A stretch of DNA of 64,000 nucleotides from Streptomyces fumigatiscleroticus (GTDB lineage Bacteria > Actinomycetota > Actinomycetes > Streptomycetales > Streptomycetaceae). The notes beneath the pieces are model-generated. The model saw only the letters and a program-made list of their open reading frames with translations, was not told where the DNA came from and did no database searches. The stretch covers positions 124,001 through 188,000 of the forward strand of contig NZ_BMQF01000005.1 of assembly GCF_014647975.1 (NCBI RefSeq). The letters are read 5' to 3'. Positions 14,222-24,990 of the stretch are shown in pieces (positions within the stretch are counted from its first letter, which is position 1; each line of letters begins with the position of its first letter). Both the position numbers and the translations under genes were made by a program.

Positions 14222-16045
14222 TTGCCGAGCAAGTCCTCCGCGCGCCTCGCCGCGCTCACCGTCGCCGCCGTCTGTTCCGCGGCGTCCACCGTCGTCCTCG
14301 TCTCCCCCGCGCACGCGGCGTCCGTACGCGTCCACGACATCCAGGGCACCACCCGGACATCCCCGTACGCCGGACAGCAGGTCACGGACGTGGCCGGGAT
14401 CGTCACCGGCGTGCGCACCTACGGGTCCTCCCGCGGCTTCTGGATCCAGGACCCGTCCCCGGACGCCGACCCGGCCACCAGCGAGGGCGTCTTCGTCTTC
14501 ACCAGCTCCGCCCCGAAGGCTGCCGTCGGCGACGCGGTCACCGTCTCCGGCACGGTCTCGGAGTACGTCCCGGGCGGCGCCTCCACCGGCAACCAGTCGG
14601 TGACCGAGATCACCCGCCCGACGGTCACCGTGGTCTCCAGCGGCAACGCGGTCCCCGCCGCGACCGTCGTGAACGCCCGTTCCGTCCCGGCCGCCTACAC
14701 CCCGGCCGGCGACCCGGCGGCGAGCGGCTCGGTCAACGGCCTCACGCTCCGGCCCGCCAAGTACGCCCTGGACTACTACGAGTCCCTCGAGGGCATGAAC
14801 GTCCAGGTCTCCGACGCCCGCGTGGTCGGCGCCAGCGACCCGTACACCGAGCTGTGGGTGACGGTGAAGCCGCACGAGAACGCCGACCGCCGCGGCGGCA
14901 CGGTCTACGGCTCCTACGAGGCCCAGAACACCGGCCGGCTCCAGATCCAGTCGCTGGGCGCGACCGCCGACTTCCCCGCCGCGAACGTCGGGGACACCCT
15001 CGCCGGCACCACCGCCGGCCCGCTGGACTACAACCAGTACGGCGGCTACACCCTCGTCGCGAACCAGCTCGGCACCCTCGACAGCGGGGGCGTGCGGCGC
15101 GAGACGACCCGCGAGCAGAAGAGCGGGGAGCTGGCGGTCGCGACGTACAACGTCGAGAACCTCGACCCGTCCGACGCCACCTTCGCCGAGCACGCCGCCG
15201 CGATCGTGCACAACCTGGCCTCGCCCGACATCGTGTCCCTGGAGGAGATCCAGGACGACAACGGTGCCACGGACGACGGCACGGTGGCCGCCGACCTGAC
15301 GGTCGGCAAGCTGATCGACGCCATCGTCGCGGCGGGCGGCCCGCGCTACGACTGGCGCTCCATCGACCCGGTGGACGGCGCCGACGGCGGCGAGCCGGGC
15401 GGCAACATCCGCCAGGTGTTCCTGTTCAACCCTCAGCGGGTCTCCTTCACCGACCGCGCGGGCGGCGACGCCACCACCGCCACCGGTGTGACCCGGGTGC
15501 GCGGCAAGGCCGCGCTGACGCTCTCCCCCGGCCGCGTCGACCCGGCGAACGCCGCCTGGCAGGACAGCCGCAAGCCGCTGGCCGGCGAGTTCGTCTTCCG
15601 CGGCAGAACGGTGTTCGTCATCGCCAACCACTTCAACTCCAAGGGCGGCGACCAGGGGCTGACCGCGCAGTACCAGCCGCCGGTGCGCAGCTCGGAGACC
15701 CAGCGGCACCAGCAGGCGGTGGCGGTGAACGCCTTCGTCCGGGACATCCTGAAGACACAGAAGAACGCCGACGTCATCGCCCTCGGCGACATCAACGACC
15801 ACGAGTTCTCCGGCACCGCGCAGCTGCTCGAGAACGGCGGCGCGCTGTGGTCGGCGGTCAAGTCGCTGCCGAGGAGCGAGCGTTACACGTACGTCTACCA
15901 GGGCAACAGCCAGGTGCTGGACCAGATCCTGGTCAGCCCGTCGATCCGGCGCGGCGACTTCGCCTACGACAGCGTGCACCTCAACGCGGAGTTCCACGAC
16001 CAGATCAGCGATCACGACCCGCAGGTCCTGCGGTTTTGTCCGTGA
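14222..16045 (+). CDS. secreted endonuclease/exonuclease/phosphatase-family protein
   Basis: A 607-aa exported protein starting at TTG 14222, chosen because GGAGGG lies 6 bp upstream and the resulting N-terminus is a clean signal peptide (LAALTVAAVCSAASTVVL, cleavage after AHA at about residue 37). The first mature domain (about 40-280) is OB-fold-like, as in ExeM/NucH-type nucleases. The second (about 305-607) is a Mg-dependent EEP domain with VATYNVENLD, SLEEIQDD, NHFNSK, ALGDINDHE and the terminal SDHDP, the full catalytic set. It probably degrades extracellular DNA, releasing phosphate and nucleosides; a phosphodiesterase activity is an alternative. A very stable hairpin follows its stop. 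Confidence 0.87.
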   Translation: MPSKSSARLAALTVAAVCSAASTVVLVSPAHAASVRVHDIQGTTRTSPYAGQQVTDVAGIVTGVRTYGSSRGFWIQDPSPDADPATSEGVFVFTSSAPKAAVGDAVTVSGTVSEYVPGGASTGNQSVTEITRPTVTVVSSGNAVPAATVVNARSVPAAYTPAGDPAASGSVNGLTLRPAKYALDYYESLEGMNVQVSDARVVGASDPYTELWVTVKPHENADRRGGTVYGSYEAQNTGRLQIQSLGATADFPAANVGDTLAGTTAGPLDYNQYGGYTLVANQLGTLDSGGVRRETTREQKSGELAVATYNVENLDPSDATFAEHAAAIVHNLASPDIVSLEEIQDDNGATDDGTVAADLTVGKLIDAIVAAGGPRYDWRSIDPVDGADGGEPGGNIRQVFLFNPQRVSFTDRAGGDATTATGVTRVRGKAALTLSPGRVDPANAAWQDSRKPLAGEFVFRGRTVFVIANHFNSKGGDQGLTAQYQPPVRSSETQRHQQAVAVNAFVRDILKTQKNADVIALGDINDHEFSGTAQLLENGGALWSAVKSLPRSERYTYVYQGNSQVLDQILVSPSIRRGDFAYDSVHLNAEFHDQISDHDPQVLRFCP

Positions 16046-16084
16046 CTCGGTCCGGCCCGGGCCCCGCGACTTCGCCCGGGAAAA

Positions 16085-16129
16085 GGCGCCGGCCCGGCCG
16101 GACCGTGCGGTCCCGGCCGGGCCGGCGCC
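16085..16129. terminator. strong bidirectional hairpin
   Basis: A 16-bp perfect stem (16085-16100 with 16114-16129) continues after one bulged base into GACC/GGTC around a 4-nt loop. It lies between the convergent nuclease gene and the DUF3618 gene. Confidence 0.85.
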
Positions 16130-16149
16130 CGTGATCGCGGGGTCCTGGG

Positions 16150-16578
16150 TCAGCGGTGCCCGTTGTGGCGCCGCCGCAGCATGCCCGCCGCGACCATCGC
16201 GCCCGCCGCCGCCCCGACGACGAGCACCGGCCGGGGATGCCGCAGCCCGGCCTGGACGGCGTTGCGCACGGGGCCCGGCGTGCCGTGCTCCACGGCGTGG
16301 CCCGCCCGCGCCGCCTTCTCCTGGACGGTGTGGCCGGCCTGGGCCGCGGTGCTGCGCAGCTGCACCGTCATGGCGCCCGCCCGGTCCCGGAAGTCGGCGA
16401 CCCGGGCCTTCGCGCGGCCCTTCACGTCCACCCGGCCCGCCAGCTCCTCCACGGTGTCGCCGAGCCGCCCGCGGGTCTCCTCTATCTGCTGCCGCAGTTC
16501 GTCGGGGCCCTTGGCCCCGCCGGCCGCCGCTGCGGTGGACCCGGACCTGGTGGTGTCCCCGCTCGTCGCGTCCGTCAT
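16150..16578 (-). CDS. DUF3618 domain-containing protein
   Basis: A 142-aa protein with the DUF3618 core at residues 24-60 (PDELRQQIEETRGRLGDTVE and following), a helix-rich middle with Ala/Arg heptads, and one C-terminal membrane segment (VLVVGAAAGAMVAAGML) followed by a basic tail. Proteins of this family occur in actinobacteria directly after a holin-like membrane protein, as here. They are thought to be membrane-anchored stress or envelope proteins of unknown mechanism. The start overlaps the upstream stop (ATGA at 16578-16575), so the pair is co-translated. Confidence 0.85.
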   Translation of the reverse strand: MTDATSGDTTRSGSTAAAAGGAKGPDELRQQIEETRGRLGDTVEELAGRVDVKGRAKARVADFRDRAGAMTVQLRSTAAQAGHTVQEKAARAGHAVEHGTPGPVRNAVQAGLRHPRPVLVVGAAAGAMVAAGMLRRRHNGHR

Positions 16579-16994
16579 CGCTGCGCCCTCTCCTTGATCT
16601 CCTCGACATCGGCCCTGACGCTGCCCAGGGTCTGCTCGGGCGTGGGGGGTGCGGCGCGGCGGAGCTGGGCGCGGCCGGTCGCGGCCAGCACGCCCGCGAT
16701 CGCGAACAGCACCACGGTCACGACGAGCACCGCGGCCCAGTCGGGCAGCGCCGTCGAGAGGGCGACGGCGGCCGTGGCGGCCAGCGCCAGCAGACCGGCG
16801 TAGGCGACGGCGCCCGCGGCGCCGAGCAGCCCGCCACCGCGACCGGCGCGCCGGCCCTTCTCGGCCAGCTCCTCCTTGGCGAGGGCCACTTCCTGGCGTA
16901 CGAGCAGGGAAAGCTGTTCGGTGGCCTGACCGACGAGTTCACCCACGGAGTGGTGCTCGTCGTGCCCGGCCTTGCGTTCCATGGTGCCGCTCAC
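16575..16994 (-). CDS. phage-holin-like membrane protein (Holin-X/DUF1469 type)
   Basis: A 139-aa protein: a soluble N-terminal helix with the family motif SLLVRQEVALAKEELAEKGR (residues 29-48), then two closely spaced membrane helices (about 55-80 and 85-107). The C-terminal tail has VRADVEEIKERAQR. Despite the family name, these are chromosomal actinobacterial envelope proteins, not lysis proteins. The GTG at 16994 is chosen because GGAGG lies 9 bp upstream; the in-frame ATG four codons later lacks such a site. It is coupled to the DUF3618 gene. Confidence 0.82.
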   Translation of the reverse strand: MSGTMERKAGHDEHHSVGELVGQATEQLSLLVRQEVALAKEELAEKGRRAGRGGGLLGAAGAVAYAGLLALAATAAVALSTALPDWAAVLVVTVVLFAIAGVLAATGRAQLRRAAPPTPEQTLGSVRADVEEIKERAQR

Positions 16995-17048
16995 GGTGTT
17001 CCGCCTCCTCTCGGGATCGGAACATCCGGGTACCCTGCCCCGCCTCGG

Positions 17049-17747
17049 CTACCCCTGGGCCGGTCCCTCCGCGCCGGGCCGGCCGAGCCGGGCCAGCTGG
17101 GTCTGGAACCAGTCGAGCCGGGCCTGCAACAGGGCCGCCTCGGCGACCAGTTCCGGCACGCCGAGCCCTTGTGCCGTCCCGGTGTCCGCCCCGGCGGCCG
17201 GTGCCGCGGTGCCGCCCGCGGCCCGCACCCGCAGCCCGTCCCCGGCCAGCCGCGCGAACTGGGCGAGCGACACGGCGATCCGGCCGCGCAGACAGCCCGC
17301 GCAGGAGGGGGCCAGGACCCGCCAGCCGGGCCTGCCCCAGCCGGCGTCGGCCAGCGCCGCCGCGGCCGTACCGCAGGCGCACGGTCCGGCGGTCGCCGTG
17401 CGCACCCGCTGGCGTGCGGAGCGGAAGCCGTGCTCGAAGCGGATGTAGGCGCCCAGCACGGAGACCTCCAGCAGCAGGGCCGTACGGTGCTCGGAACCGC
17501 ACAGCAGCGCCTCGGCCACCGTACGGTCGTGCACACTGTGGAAGCCGCAGTCGCAGCGGCGGTGCGGCGGACGGTGCCGCAGGCCGTAGACGCAGGAGGC
17601 GTCGGCCACGACTCCGTAGGGCAGCGCGCCGCCCAGCGACACCCCGGTGAACCCGGCCCGGGTGCCGTCCTGGGACAGCACCGGGTGGGCGATCTTGTGT
17701 CCGGTCGGCGGCTCCGTCGGGCGTTCCTCCGGAAGCCGCAGCCTCAT
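17049..17747 (-). CDS. conserved hypothetical protein with CxC/CxxC clusters
   Basis: Not recognised. A 232-aa soluble protein starting MRLRLPEERPTEPPTGHKIA. Cysteine/histidine groups CDCGFHSVHD (about residue 66), CACG (about 120) and CAGC (about 150) could form zinc sites. The residue string GGALPYGVVADASCVYGLRH is followed by RRCDCGFHS, reminiscent of small zinc-ribbon regulatory proteins, but I cannot name a family. The ATG overlaps the stop of a 52-codon gene upstream (ATGA, 17747-17744), supporting this start and co-translation. The gene lies 54 bp upstream of the holin-like gene and may share its transcript. Confidence 0.65.
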   Translation of the reverse strand: MRLRLPEERPTEPPTGHKIAHPVLSQDGTRAGFTGVSLGGALPYGVVADASCVYGLRHRPPHRRCDCGFHSVHDRTVAEALLCGSEHRTALLLEVSVLGAYIRFEHGFRSARQRVRTATAGPCACGTAAAALADAGWGRPGWRVLAPSCAGCLRGRIAVSLAQFARLAGDGLRVRAAGGTAAPAAGADTGTAQGLGVPELVAEAALLQARLDWFQTQLARLGRPGAEGPAQG

Positions 17748-17902
17748 CGGACGGCCGGTACCTCTTCGGGCACGGACGCCGCCGGCTCCCGGACCTCCTC
17801 GGCTGCGCGCACCTCCGTCGCCTGCTCCGGCGCCCGTTCCCGCGCCTGTTCCTGCGGCCGTTCCTCCGCGACTCCGGTGGCGAGTGCCTTGCCGAGCCTC
17901 AT
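17744..17902 (-). CDS. small 52-aa hypothetical protein
   Basis: Begins MRLGKALATGVAEERPQEQA with GGGAGG 4-5 bp before the ATG. It is rich in Glu, Ala, Arg and Pro and ends in VPEEVPAVR. The TGA overlaps the start of the Cys-rich gene, the arrangement of a translational-coupling leader gene. No family is recognised. The strong ribosome binding site and exact overlap are the evidence that it is real. Confidence 0.5.
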   Translation of the reverse strand: MRLGKALATGVAEERPQEQARERAPEQATEVRAAEEVREPAASVPEEVPAVR

Positions 17903-17930
17903 GACGCCTCCCATGAACTGCCGTCGGTGA

Positions 17931-20287
<2,357 letters not shown>

Positions 20288-20331
20288 GAGGGAAACCTAA
20301 CCGGCCGGGGACCGTGCAGGGAAACCGGCCC

Positions 20332-20652
20332 TCAGTGGGCACCGCCCAGATTGAGCACCACCACACCGACGATGATCAGCGCGAGCCCGGCGGCCTTGAC
20401 CACGGTCATGCCCTCGCCCAGGAAGACCACGCCGATCGTGGCGATGGCCGCGGTGCCGACACCGGACCAGATGGCGTAGGCCGTGCCGATGGAGACGGTC
20501 TTCAGCGTCTGCGCGAGCAGGGAGAAGGAGATCACGTACCCGAGCACCGTCAGCACCGACGGCACTAGCCTGCTGAAACCGTCGCTGTACTTCATGGCGG
20601 TGGTGGCGGCGATCTCGGCGGCGATGGCACCGGCGAGCGTCAGGTATCCCAT
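20332..20652 (-). CDS. SMR-family small multidrug efflux protein (EmrE/SugE-like)
   Basis: A 106-aa protein with four membrane helices filling its whole length. The family glutamate lies in the first helix (GAIAAEIAATTAMK, Glu13 or 14). The second helix has the SGVGTA segment after YAIW, and the fourth ends VGVVVLNLGG. SMR proteins work as antiparallel dimers exchanging protons for cationic drugs or guanidinium. YAIWSGVG is typical of the EmrE/QacE side rather than SugE/Gdx. The ATG at 20652 begins the first helix directly; a longer open frame upstream would add a non-family tail. It stands between dapD and a sulfotransferase gene. Confidence 0.9.
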   Translation of the reverse strand: MGYLTLAGAIAAEIAATTAMKYSDGFSRLVPSVLTVLGYVISFSLLAQTLKTVSIGTAYAIWSGVGTAAIATIGVVFLGEGMTVVKAAGLALIIVGVVVLNLGGAH

Positions 20653-20699
20653 GGGGACGAACGTACATAACGGCGTCCGGACCGCGCGGGCCGTACGGA

Positions 20700-21701
20700 T
20701 CACGCCGTGGCCGGCCGAGCGGCCACGGGCCCCGGTTCACGCACCCGTGCCAGGCGGTCCAGCGTCCGCCGCTTGGCCCGGGCGGCGCGGCGCAGCGCCG
20801 CCACCCGGCGGTAGCGCAGCAGCTCCGCGGGGTCGGGGCGGACGGCTCGGGCGGGTTCGTAGCCGTGGCGGGCCAGCCGGTCGCCCAGCACGGTGTCGCA
20901 GAGCCTGATCTGGTCGGGCGTGAGCCGCTGCCGCCAGTCGCCCGCCCGTGAGACGTCCAGGGTGCCGTGGGTGTTCCGGTGCCAGGTCTTGCGGGCGGGT
21001 ACGGCCGTCGCCGCCAGCCGGTGCGGCTCGGTCATGGCCGGGTCGTACTCCTCGCCCAGATAGGCGCACAGGGCGCGCAACCGCGGCTCGGGGTCGGCGA
21101 CCAGGTCCTCGAAGCGCAGCTCGTGCCAGCTGTCCGGGCCCAGCCGGCGCGCGTGGCGGCGGGTGACGTCCATGACCTGGGCCCAGGTGGCGACGGCCTC
21201 GTGGAAGCCGCTGTGCCACCACGGCATCCGCAGCAGCGACGCGGCGCAGTCCCGCCCGTCGCGGACCAGGTGCACGAACTGCGCGTCCGGGAAGAGCCGC
21301 AGGATCTCCTCGACGTGCAGGGCGTACGCGGGCCGTTTGTCGCCCCAGCGGGCCTTGCCGTGGCGCTCGGCGTACGCCCTGAGCGTGGTGCCCAGCGCCG
21401 AGCCGAGCGTCGGCGGGCCGTCGGCGATCCGCGCGGAGACCGTCTGGGCGTCCAGGCCCAGCTCGTGGAACCGGGTCTCCTTCCGCGCCGTGATCCACTC
21501 GGCCAGCCGGGCCCGGTTGCCCCGCTCCCGCAGGTCCCCGAAGCGCAGGCGTTCGGCGTAGGCGGGGAGGACGAACCTGGTCTCGGGCGGGAGGGCGATC
21601 CTGGGGTGGGCGTGCAGCATCAGCTGGAGCAGCGTGGTGCCGGAGCGGGGACAGCCGAGCACGAAGACGGGGCGGGAGCAGACGGACGCAGAGGTGACCA
21701 C
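20700..21701 (-). CDS. PAPS-dependent sulfotransferase-family protein
   Basis: A 333-aa protein with the PAPS 5'-phosphosulfate loop FVLGCPRSGTTLLQLMLHAH at about residues 13-32. The 3'-phosphate-binding segment FVHLVRDGRDCAASLLRM lies at about 141-158. These define the Sulfotransfer_3 family. The catalytic base region and acceptor pocket are variable, so the sulfate acceptor is unknown: a lipid, carbohydrate or peptide is possible. The C-terminal 40 residues are Arg/Ala-rich. The GTG at 21701 is used; its ribosome binding site is poor, so a slightly different start is possible. No sulfation-pathway genes are adjacent. Confidence 0.85.
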   Translation of the reverse strand: MVTSASVCSRPVFVLGCPRSGTTLLQLMLHAHPRIALPPETRFVLPAYAERLRFGDLRERGNRARLAEWITARKETRFHELGLDAQTVSARIADGPPTLGSALGTTLRAYAERHGKARWGDKRPAYALHVEEILRLFPDAQFVHLVRDGRDCAASLLRMPWWHSGFHEAVATWAQVMDVTRRHARRLGPDSWHELRFEDLVADPEPRLRALCAYLGEEYDPAMTEPHRLAATAVPARKTWHRNTHGTLDVSRAGDWRQRLTPDQIRLCDTVLGDRLARHGYEPARAVRPDPAELLRYRRVAALRRAARAKRRTLDRLARVREPGPVAARPATA

Positions 21702-21779
21702 GCTCCCACGGTGCCGTCGGCAGATGAGCGTGACCTGGGACGATGCTGAGAAAGCGCTAGGTTTCGCGGCGGGATACGC

Positions 21780-21812
21780 CGGTGGCCCCCGGCGTGTCGC
21801 CGGGGGCCACCG
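21780..21812 (-). terminator. terminator of the suf operon
   Basis: A 15-bp perfect stem (21780-21794 with 21798-21812) and 3-nt loop, 16 bp past the stop of the last suf gene. Confidence 0.85.
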
Positions 21813-21828
21813 ATGGCCGCGCAGGGGC

Positions 21829-22164
21829 TCAGACGTTGAAGCCGAGCGCCCGCAGCTGCTCGCGGCCGTCGTCGGTGATCTTGTCGGGGCCCCACGGCGG
21901 CATCCAGACCCAGTTGATGCGCAGCTCGCTGACGAGGCCGTCCGTGGCGGACTTGGCCTGGTCCTCGATCACGTCCGTCAGCGGGCAGGCCGCCGACGTC
22001 AGGGTCATGTCGACGGTCGCGATGTTCGCGTCGTCGATGTGGATGCCGTAGATCAGCCCGAGATTGACCACGTCGATGCCCAGCTCGGGGTCGACGACGT
22101 CCATCAGGGCCTCGCGGAGCTCCTCCTCCGAGGCCGGCTTCATCTTCTCGGCGGTCTCGCTCAT
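21829..22164 (-). CDS. sufT: SufT-like metal-sulfur cluster assembly factor (DUF59/MIP18)
   Basis: A 111-aa DUF59-domain protein. The core DVVDPELGIDVVNLGLIYGI (residues 23-42) and the CPLTD motif near residue 61 are the family hallmarks; the cysteine is the one needed in SufT/MIP18 proteins. It assists maturation or trafficking of Fe-S clusters onto client proteins. It is the last gene of the suf operon, with its ATG overlapping the sufU stop (22164-22161), and a terminator follows directly. Confidence 0.93.
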   Translation of the reverse strand: MSETAEKMKPASEEELREALMDVVDPELGIDVVNLGLIYGIHIDDANIATVDMTLTSAACPLTDVIEDQAKSATDGLVSELRINWVWMPPWGPDKITDDGREQLRALGFNV

Positions 22165-22628
22165 GCCGTCTTCCTTTCGGCGTCGGCCCCGCCCAGCACC
22201 TGGGCCGTCGCGTCCTTCCAGGCCATCCAGCTCAGCAGGGCGCACTTCACCCGGGCCGGGTACTTGGAGACACCGGCGAACGCGACCGCGTCCTCCAGCA
22301 CCTCCTCCATGGCGTCGTCGGGTTCGATCTTCCCCTTCGACTGCATCAGCTCCAGGAAGGTCTCCTGGATCCGCTGCGCCTCGGCCAGCTCCTTGCCGAC
22401 GAGGAGTTCGTTCAGCACGGAGGCGGAGGCCTGGCTGATGGAGCAGCCCTGGCCCTCGTACGAGACGTCGGAGACGGTCGTGCCCTCGTACTTCACGCGC
22501 AGGGTGATCTCGTCGCCGCACGTCGGGTTGACGTGGTGCACCTCGGCGTCGCCGTCCCTGAGGCCCCGCCCGTGCGGGTTCTTGTAGTGGTCCAGGATGA
22601 CGTCCTGGTACATGGAGTCCAGCTTCAT
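22161..22628 (-). CDS. sufU: SufU-type iron-sulfur scaffold/zinc sulfur-acceptor protein
   Basis: A 155-aa protein of the SufU/IscU-like family. The ligand cysteines occur in NPTCGDEI (about residue 36), GQGCSISQAS (about 61) and RVKCALLSW (about 127), with Asp in CGD. The 18-20 residue insert between the second and third cysteine that distinguishes SufU from IscU is present. In Gram-positive bacteria SufU binds zinc, accepts persulfide sulfur from SufS and passes it to SufBCD. It sits between sufS (19 bp upstream) and sufT (4-bp overlap). Confidence 0.95.
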   Translation of the reverse strand: MKLDSMYQDVILDHYKNPHGRGLRDGDAEVHHVNPTCGDEITLRVKYEGTTVSDVSYEGQGCSISQASASVLNELLVGKELAEAQRIQETFLELMQSKGKIEPDDAMEEVLEDAVAFAGVSKYPARVKCALLSWMAWKDATAQVLGGADAERKTA

Positions 22629-22647
22629 GCGTTCGCTCGTCCCGTCC

Positions 22648-23900
22648 TCAGCCGAAGAAGTTCCGGACGTGCTCCAGGCCGTCGACCAGGGCGTCGATCT
22701 CGGCCGGCGTGGAGTACAGATAGAACGACGCTCGCGTGGTCGCAGGAATTCCGTACCGCAGGCAGACCGGCCGGGCGCAGTGGTGGCCGACCCGGACGGC
22801 GATGCCCTGTTCGTCCAGTACCTGGCCCACGTCGTGCGGGTGGATGTCACCCAGCGTGAAGGAGATCGCCGCGCCCCGGTCCTCGGCCGTGGTGGGGCCG
22901 ATGATCCTGAGGTCGGGGACCTCCCGCAGCTTCTGCACCGCGTAGTCGGTCAGCGCGTGCTCATGGGCGAGGATCTTGTCCATGCCGATCGAGTCGAGGT
23001 AGTCGATCGCCGCGCCCAGACCGACCGCCTGCGCGATCGGCGGGGTGCCCGCCTCGAACTTGTGCGGGGCGGGCGCGTAGGTCGAGGAGTGCATCGACAC
23101 CGTCTCGATCATCTCGCCGCCGCCGAGGAACGGAGGCAGGTCCTCCAGCAGCTCCTGGCGGCCCCAGAGCACGCCGATGCCGGTCGGGCCGCACATCTTG
23201 TGGCCGGTGAAGGCCACGAAGTCGGCCTGGAGGGCCTGGACGTCCAGCGGCATGTGCGGCGCGGCCTGGGAGGCGTCGACGCAGACCAGGGCGCCGACCT
23301 CCTGGGCGCGGCGCACGATCGCCTCGACCGGGTTGACCGTGCCCAGGATGTTGGAGACCAGCACGAAGGAGACGATCTTCGTCTTCTCGGTGATGACCTC
23401 GTCGATGTTGGACAGGTCCAGCCGGCCGTCGTCGGTGAGGCCGAACCACTTCAGCTTCGCGCCCGTGCGCTGCGCCAGCAGCTGCCACGGCACGATGTTG
23501 GAGTGGTGCTCCATCTCCGTGATGACGATCTCGGTCTCGGAGTCCACGCGGTAGGGCTCGTCGGCCCAGCCCAGCATGTTCGCCACGAGGTTGAGCGACT
23601 CCGAGGCGTTCTTGGTGAAGATCACCTCGTCGCGGCTCGGCGCGTTGATGAACGCGGCGACCTTGTCACGCGCGCCCTCGTACAGCGCCGTGGCCTCCTC
23701 GGCGAGCACGTGCACGCCACGGTGGACGTTGGCGTTGTGCTGCTCGTAGTACTCGTCCAGGACGTCGATGACCTGGCGCGGGGTCTGCGAGGTCGCCGCG
23801 TTGTCGAGGTAGACGAGCTTCTTGCCGTCGTGGACCAGCCGGTCCAGGATCGGGAAGTCCTTGCGGATCGCCTCGGTGTCGAGGAGGCCCGGCAGCTGTG

Positions 23901-23904
<4 letters not shown>
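22648..23904 (-). CDS. sufS: SufS cysteine desulfurase
   Basis: A 418-aa PLP-dependent class V aminotransferase-fold enzyme. YLDNAATSQTP is the family N-terminus and NVHRGVHVLAE follows. The PLP lysine is in FTGHKMCGPTGIG (about residue 236), and RVGHHCARPVC near residue 375 carries the catalytic cysteine. It removes sulfur from cysteine as a persulfide for SufU. The GTG start overlaps the sufC stop (GTGA), consistent with operon coupling. Confidence 0.97.
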
Positions 23905-24665
<761 letters not shown>

Positions 24666-24672
24666 GGGTGCC

Positions 24673-24990
24673 TCAGGACTCCTGGGTGAGGGAGACGAGC
24701 ACGTCGTCCCCTTCGATCTTTACGGGGTATACGGGGACGGGGCGCGTCGCCGGAAGACTGTCGGGCTTGCCCGAGCGGAGGTCGAAGCGCGAGCCGTGCA
24801 GCCAGCACTCGATGTGGCAGTCGTCGACCTCGCCCTCGGAGAGCGAGACGTTCGCGTGCGAGCAGATGTCGTTGACCGCGAACACCTCGCCCTCGGTACG
24901 GACGACCGCGACCGGCGTGCCGTCGAGTTCCACCCGCTTGGGGGTGTCCTCCTCCAGCTCGCTCAGCCCACACGCGCGTACGAAGGTCAT
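24673..24990 (-). CDS. Rieske [2Fe-2S] ferredoxin-like protein in the suf operon
   Basis: A 105-aa protein with one Rieske domain. The cluster ligands are in CSHANVSL (Cys-x-His) and CWLHGSRFD (Cys-x2-His), 18-20 residues apart, as in NirD/biphenyl-dioxygenase ferredoxins. The rest is the small beta sandwich ending PVYPVKIEGDDVLV. It lies between sufD (ATGA overlap, 24990-24987) and sufC (7 bp). It is presumably an electron donor during cluster assembly or cluster repair, a typical actinobacterial addition to SUF; direct evidence is limited. Confidence 0.92.
   Translation of the reverse strand: MTFVRACGLSELEEDTPKRVELDGTPVAVVRTEGEVFAVNDICSHANVSLSEGEVDDCHIECWLHGSRFDLRSGKPDSLPATRPVPVYPVKIEGDDVLVSLTQES

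Noticed and set aside
16150..16994. Prophage lysis module suggested by the holin-like protein.
   Set aside because: The family is chromosomal in actinobacteria and paired with DUF3618; no endolysin, integrase or structural genes occur nearby.
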